Of a stretch of DNA of 5,331 nucleotides, positions 4,517-5,331 are shown in pieces. Made by a program: the position numbers and the translations under genes. The stretch's first letter is position 1, and each line of letters begins with the position of its first letter. Under the pieces are notes generated by a model that made no database searches, had not been told where the DNA came from, and was given only the letters and a program-made list of their open reading frames with translations. The stretch comes from Betaproteobacteria bacterium (GTDB lineage: Bacteria; Pseudomonadota; Gammaproteobacteria; Burkholderiales; Casimicrobiaceae): assembly GCA_005888955.1 (NCBI GenBank), contig VBCS01000184.1, positions 1 to 5,331 of the forward strand. Direction: 5' to 3'.

Positions 4517-5331
4517 ATGAACTTCGCACTCATCCTGTTCGTGCTCACGGTCGCGACCGGCGTCATGGCTCTGGCCGACCGGTGGTACTTTGCCAAACGG
4601 CGCCGCGGCGATGTGCCCGAACCGTGGTGGATCGAATATCCGAAGAGCTTTTTTCCGGTACTGCTGATCGTGTTCCTGCTGCGATCCTTCGTCGCGGAAC
4701 CGTTCAAGATCCCCAGCTCTTCGATGCGGCCCACGCTCGAGGTAGGCGATTTCATTCTGGTCAACAAGTTCGCCTACGGCATGCGCCTGCCGATCATCGA
4801 GAAGAAGATCATCCCGACCCGTGAGCCGCAGCGCGGGGACGTGATCGTGTTCCGCTACCCGGTCAACCCCTCGCAGGACTTCATCAAGCGCGTGATCGGC
4901 CTGCCCGGCGATCAGGTCGTCTACCTGGACAAGAAGCTGACGGTCAACGGCGTGCCGTTGCCGCAAACTGCGGACGGAACGTACGGCTACCTCGAAGGCC
5001 TGACGTATGTGATGACCGAACGGCGGAGCGAGCGTTCGGACGACCGCGAGTACACCATTGCGGTGAACCCGGCGGCGCAGCCCGTGTATCCGTTGAACGT
5101 AAGGTCGTTTCCAGGCAAGGAGAACTGCGTTTACAATGACCGCGGGTTCAGCTGCAGAGTCCCTCCGGGGAACTACCTGATGATGGGCGACAACCGCGAC
5201 AACAGCGACGACAGCCGCTATTGGGGCTTCGTGCCCGACGATCACATCCGTGGCAAGGCATTCTTCATCTGGTTCAACTGGGATGACATCAGCAGCCTTG
5301 CGTTCAAGCGGATCGGCAGCGGCATCCGCTG
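4517..5331 (+). CDS. lepB: LepB, signal peptidase I (runs to window edge)
   Basis: This inner-membrane serine peptidase cleaves signal peptides from Sec- and Tat-exported proteins. 271 codons are readable. Transmembrane helix 1 covers about 2-20, a basic cytoplasmic loop (RWYFAKRRRGD) follows, and helix 2 covers about 44-61. The periplasmic catalytic region has the nucleophile Ser69 in IPSSSMRPTL (box B), RGDVIVFRYP at about 106-115 (box C), the general base Lys124 in DFIKRVIGLPGD (box D), and MGDNRDNSDDSR at 223-234 (box E). Cys204 and Cys213 are placed like the disulfide pair of the E. coli enzyme. The last readable residues, FKRIGSGIR, resemble a betaproteobacterial LepB C-terminus, and the window then ends in TG, so a TGA stop is probably cut by one base. 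The ATG at 4517 is chosen because MNFALILFVLTVATGV is the usual N-terminus; no good Shine-Dalgarno precedes it. Co-expression with lepA is likely. Confidence 0.95.
   Translation, partial: MNFALILFVLTVATGVMALADRWYFAKRRRGDVPEPWWIEYPKSFFPVLLIVFLLRSFVAEPFKIPSSSMRPTLEVGDFILVNKFAYGMRLPIIEKKIIPTREPQRGDVIVFRYPVNPSQDFIKRVIGLPGDQVVYLDKKLTVNGVPLPQTADGTYGYLEGLTYVMTERRSERSDDREYTIAVNPAAQPVYPLNVRSFPGKENCVYNDRGFSCRVPPGNYLMMGDNRDNSDDSRYWGFVPDDHIRGKAFFIWFNWDDISSLAFKRIGSGIR

Noticed and set aside
2518..4767. A 749-codon open frame on the minus strand across lepA and the start of lepB
   Set aside because: It lies opposite strongly conserved lepA, its product is a low-complexity Arg/His/Asp/Leu-rich string with no domain, and long antisense frames are expected from GC-rich codon bias.
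4390..4824. A 144-codon plus-strand frame spanning the lepA-lepB gap
   Set aside because: It runs out of phase into lepB, has no ribosome binding site, and its product is Arg/Pro/His-rich with no domain.
4457..5245. A 262-codon minus-strand frame opposite lepB
   Set aside because: It covers LepB boxes B to E in antisense, and its Val/Ala/His/Arg-rich product has no domain.

Overview
The window looks like a chromosomal stretch from a GC-rich Gram-negative bacterium, most likely a betaproteobacterium. The basis is gene order and protein character, not a database search: the tail of a RseB/MucB-like gene, then a periplasmic Do-type protease (mucD), a small glutaredoxin-like protein, lepA and lepB. 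This is the well-known sigma-E (rpoE-rseA-rseB-mucD) to lepA-lepB(-rnc-era) neighbourhood of Betaproteobacteria and some Gammaproteobacteria. All genes appear intact. I see no rRNA, tRNA, CRISPR array, insertion sequence or phage gene.

Layout: 1-96 is the 3' end of rseB. 142-1578 is mucD, a signal-peptide serine protease with two PDZ domains. 1590-1850 is a GTG-started thioredoxin-fold protein with a CxxC pair, 11 nt behind mucD. 1892-2272, on the minus strand, is a four-helix membrane protein of the DUF4383 type, convergent with the genes on its left and divergent from lepA. 2284-2583 is a non-coding stretch with an AT-rich island and two strong inverted repeats. 2584-4377 is lepA (elongation factor 4). 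4378-4516 is a gap holding several palindromes. 4517-5331 is lepB (signal peptidase I), which runs to the window edge and probably lacks only the last base of its stop codon.

How the genes fit together: RseB senses envelope stress and restrains the anti-sigma factor RseA. MucD degrades or refolds damaged periplasmic proteins. LepB removes signal peptides from exported proteins, including MucD itself. LepA is a ribosome-bound GTPase linked to translation and to membrane-protein or stress physiology. The common theme is envelope protein biogenesis and quality control. The role of the glutaredoxin-like protein is not established; a thiol-redox role is inferred from its fold.

The least ordinary parts are the opposite-strand DUF4383 gene lodged inside an otherwise co-directional cluster, and the structured lepA leader. 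There, the only good Shine-Dalgarno sequence serves a GTG upstream of the homology-supported ATG, and both lie in or beside a strong hairpin. I found no convincing evidence of a wholly new system.
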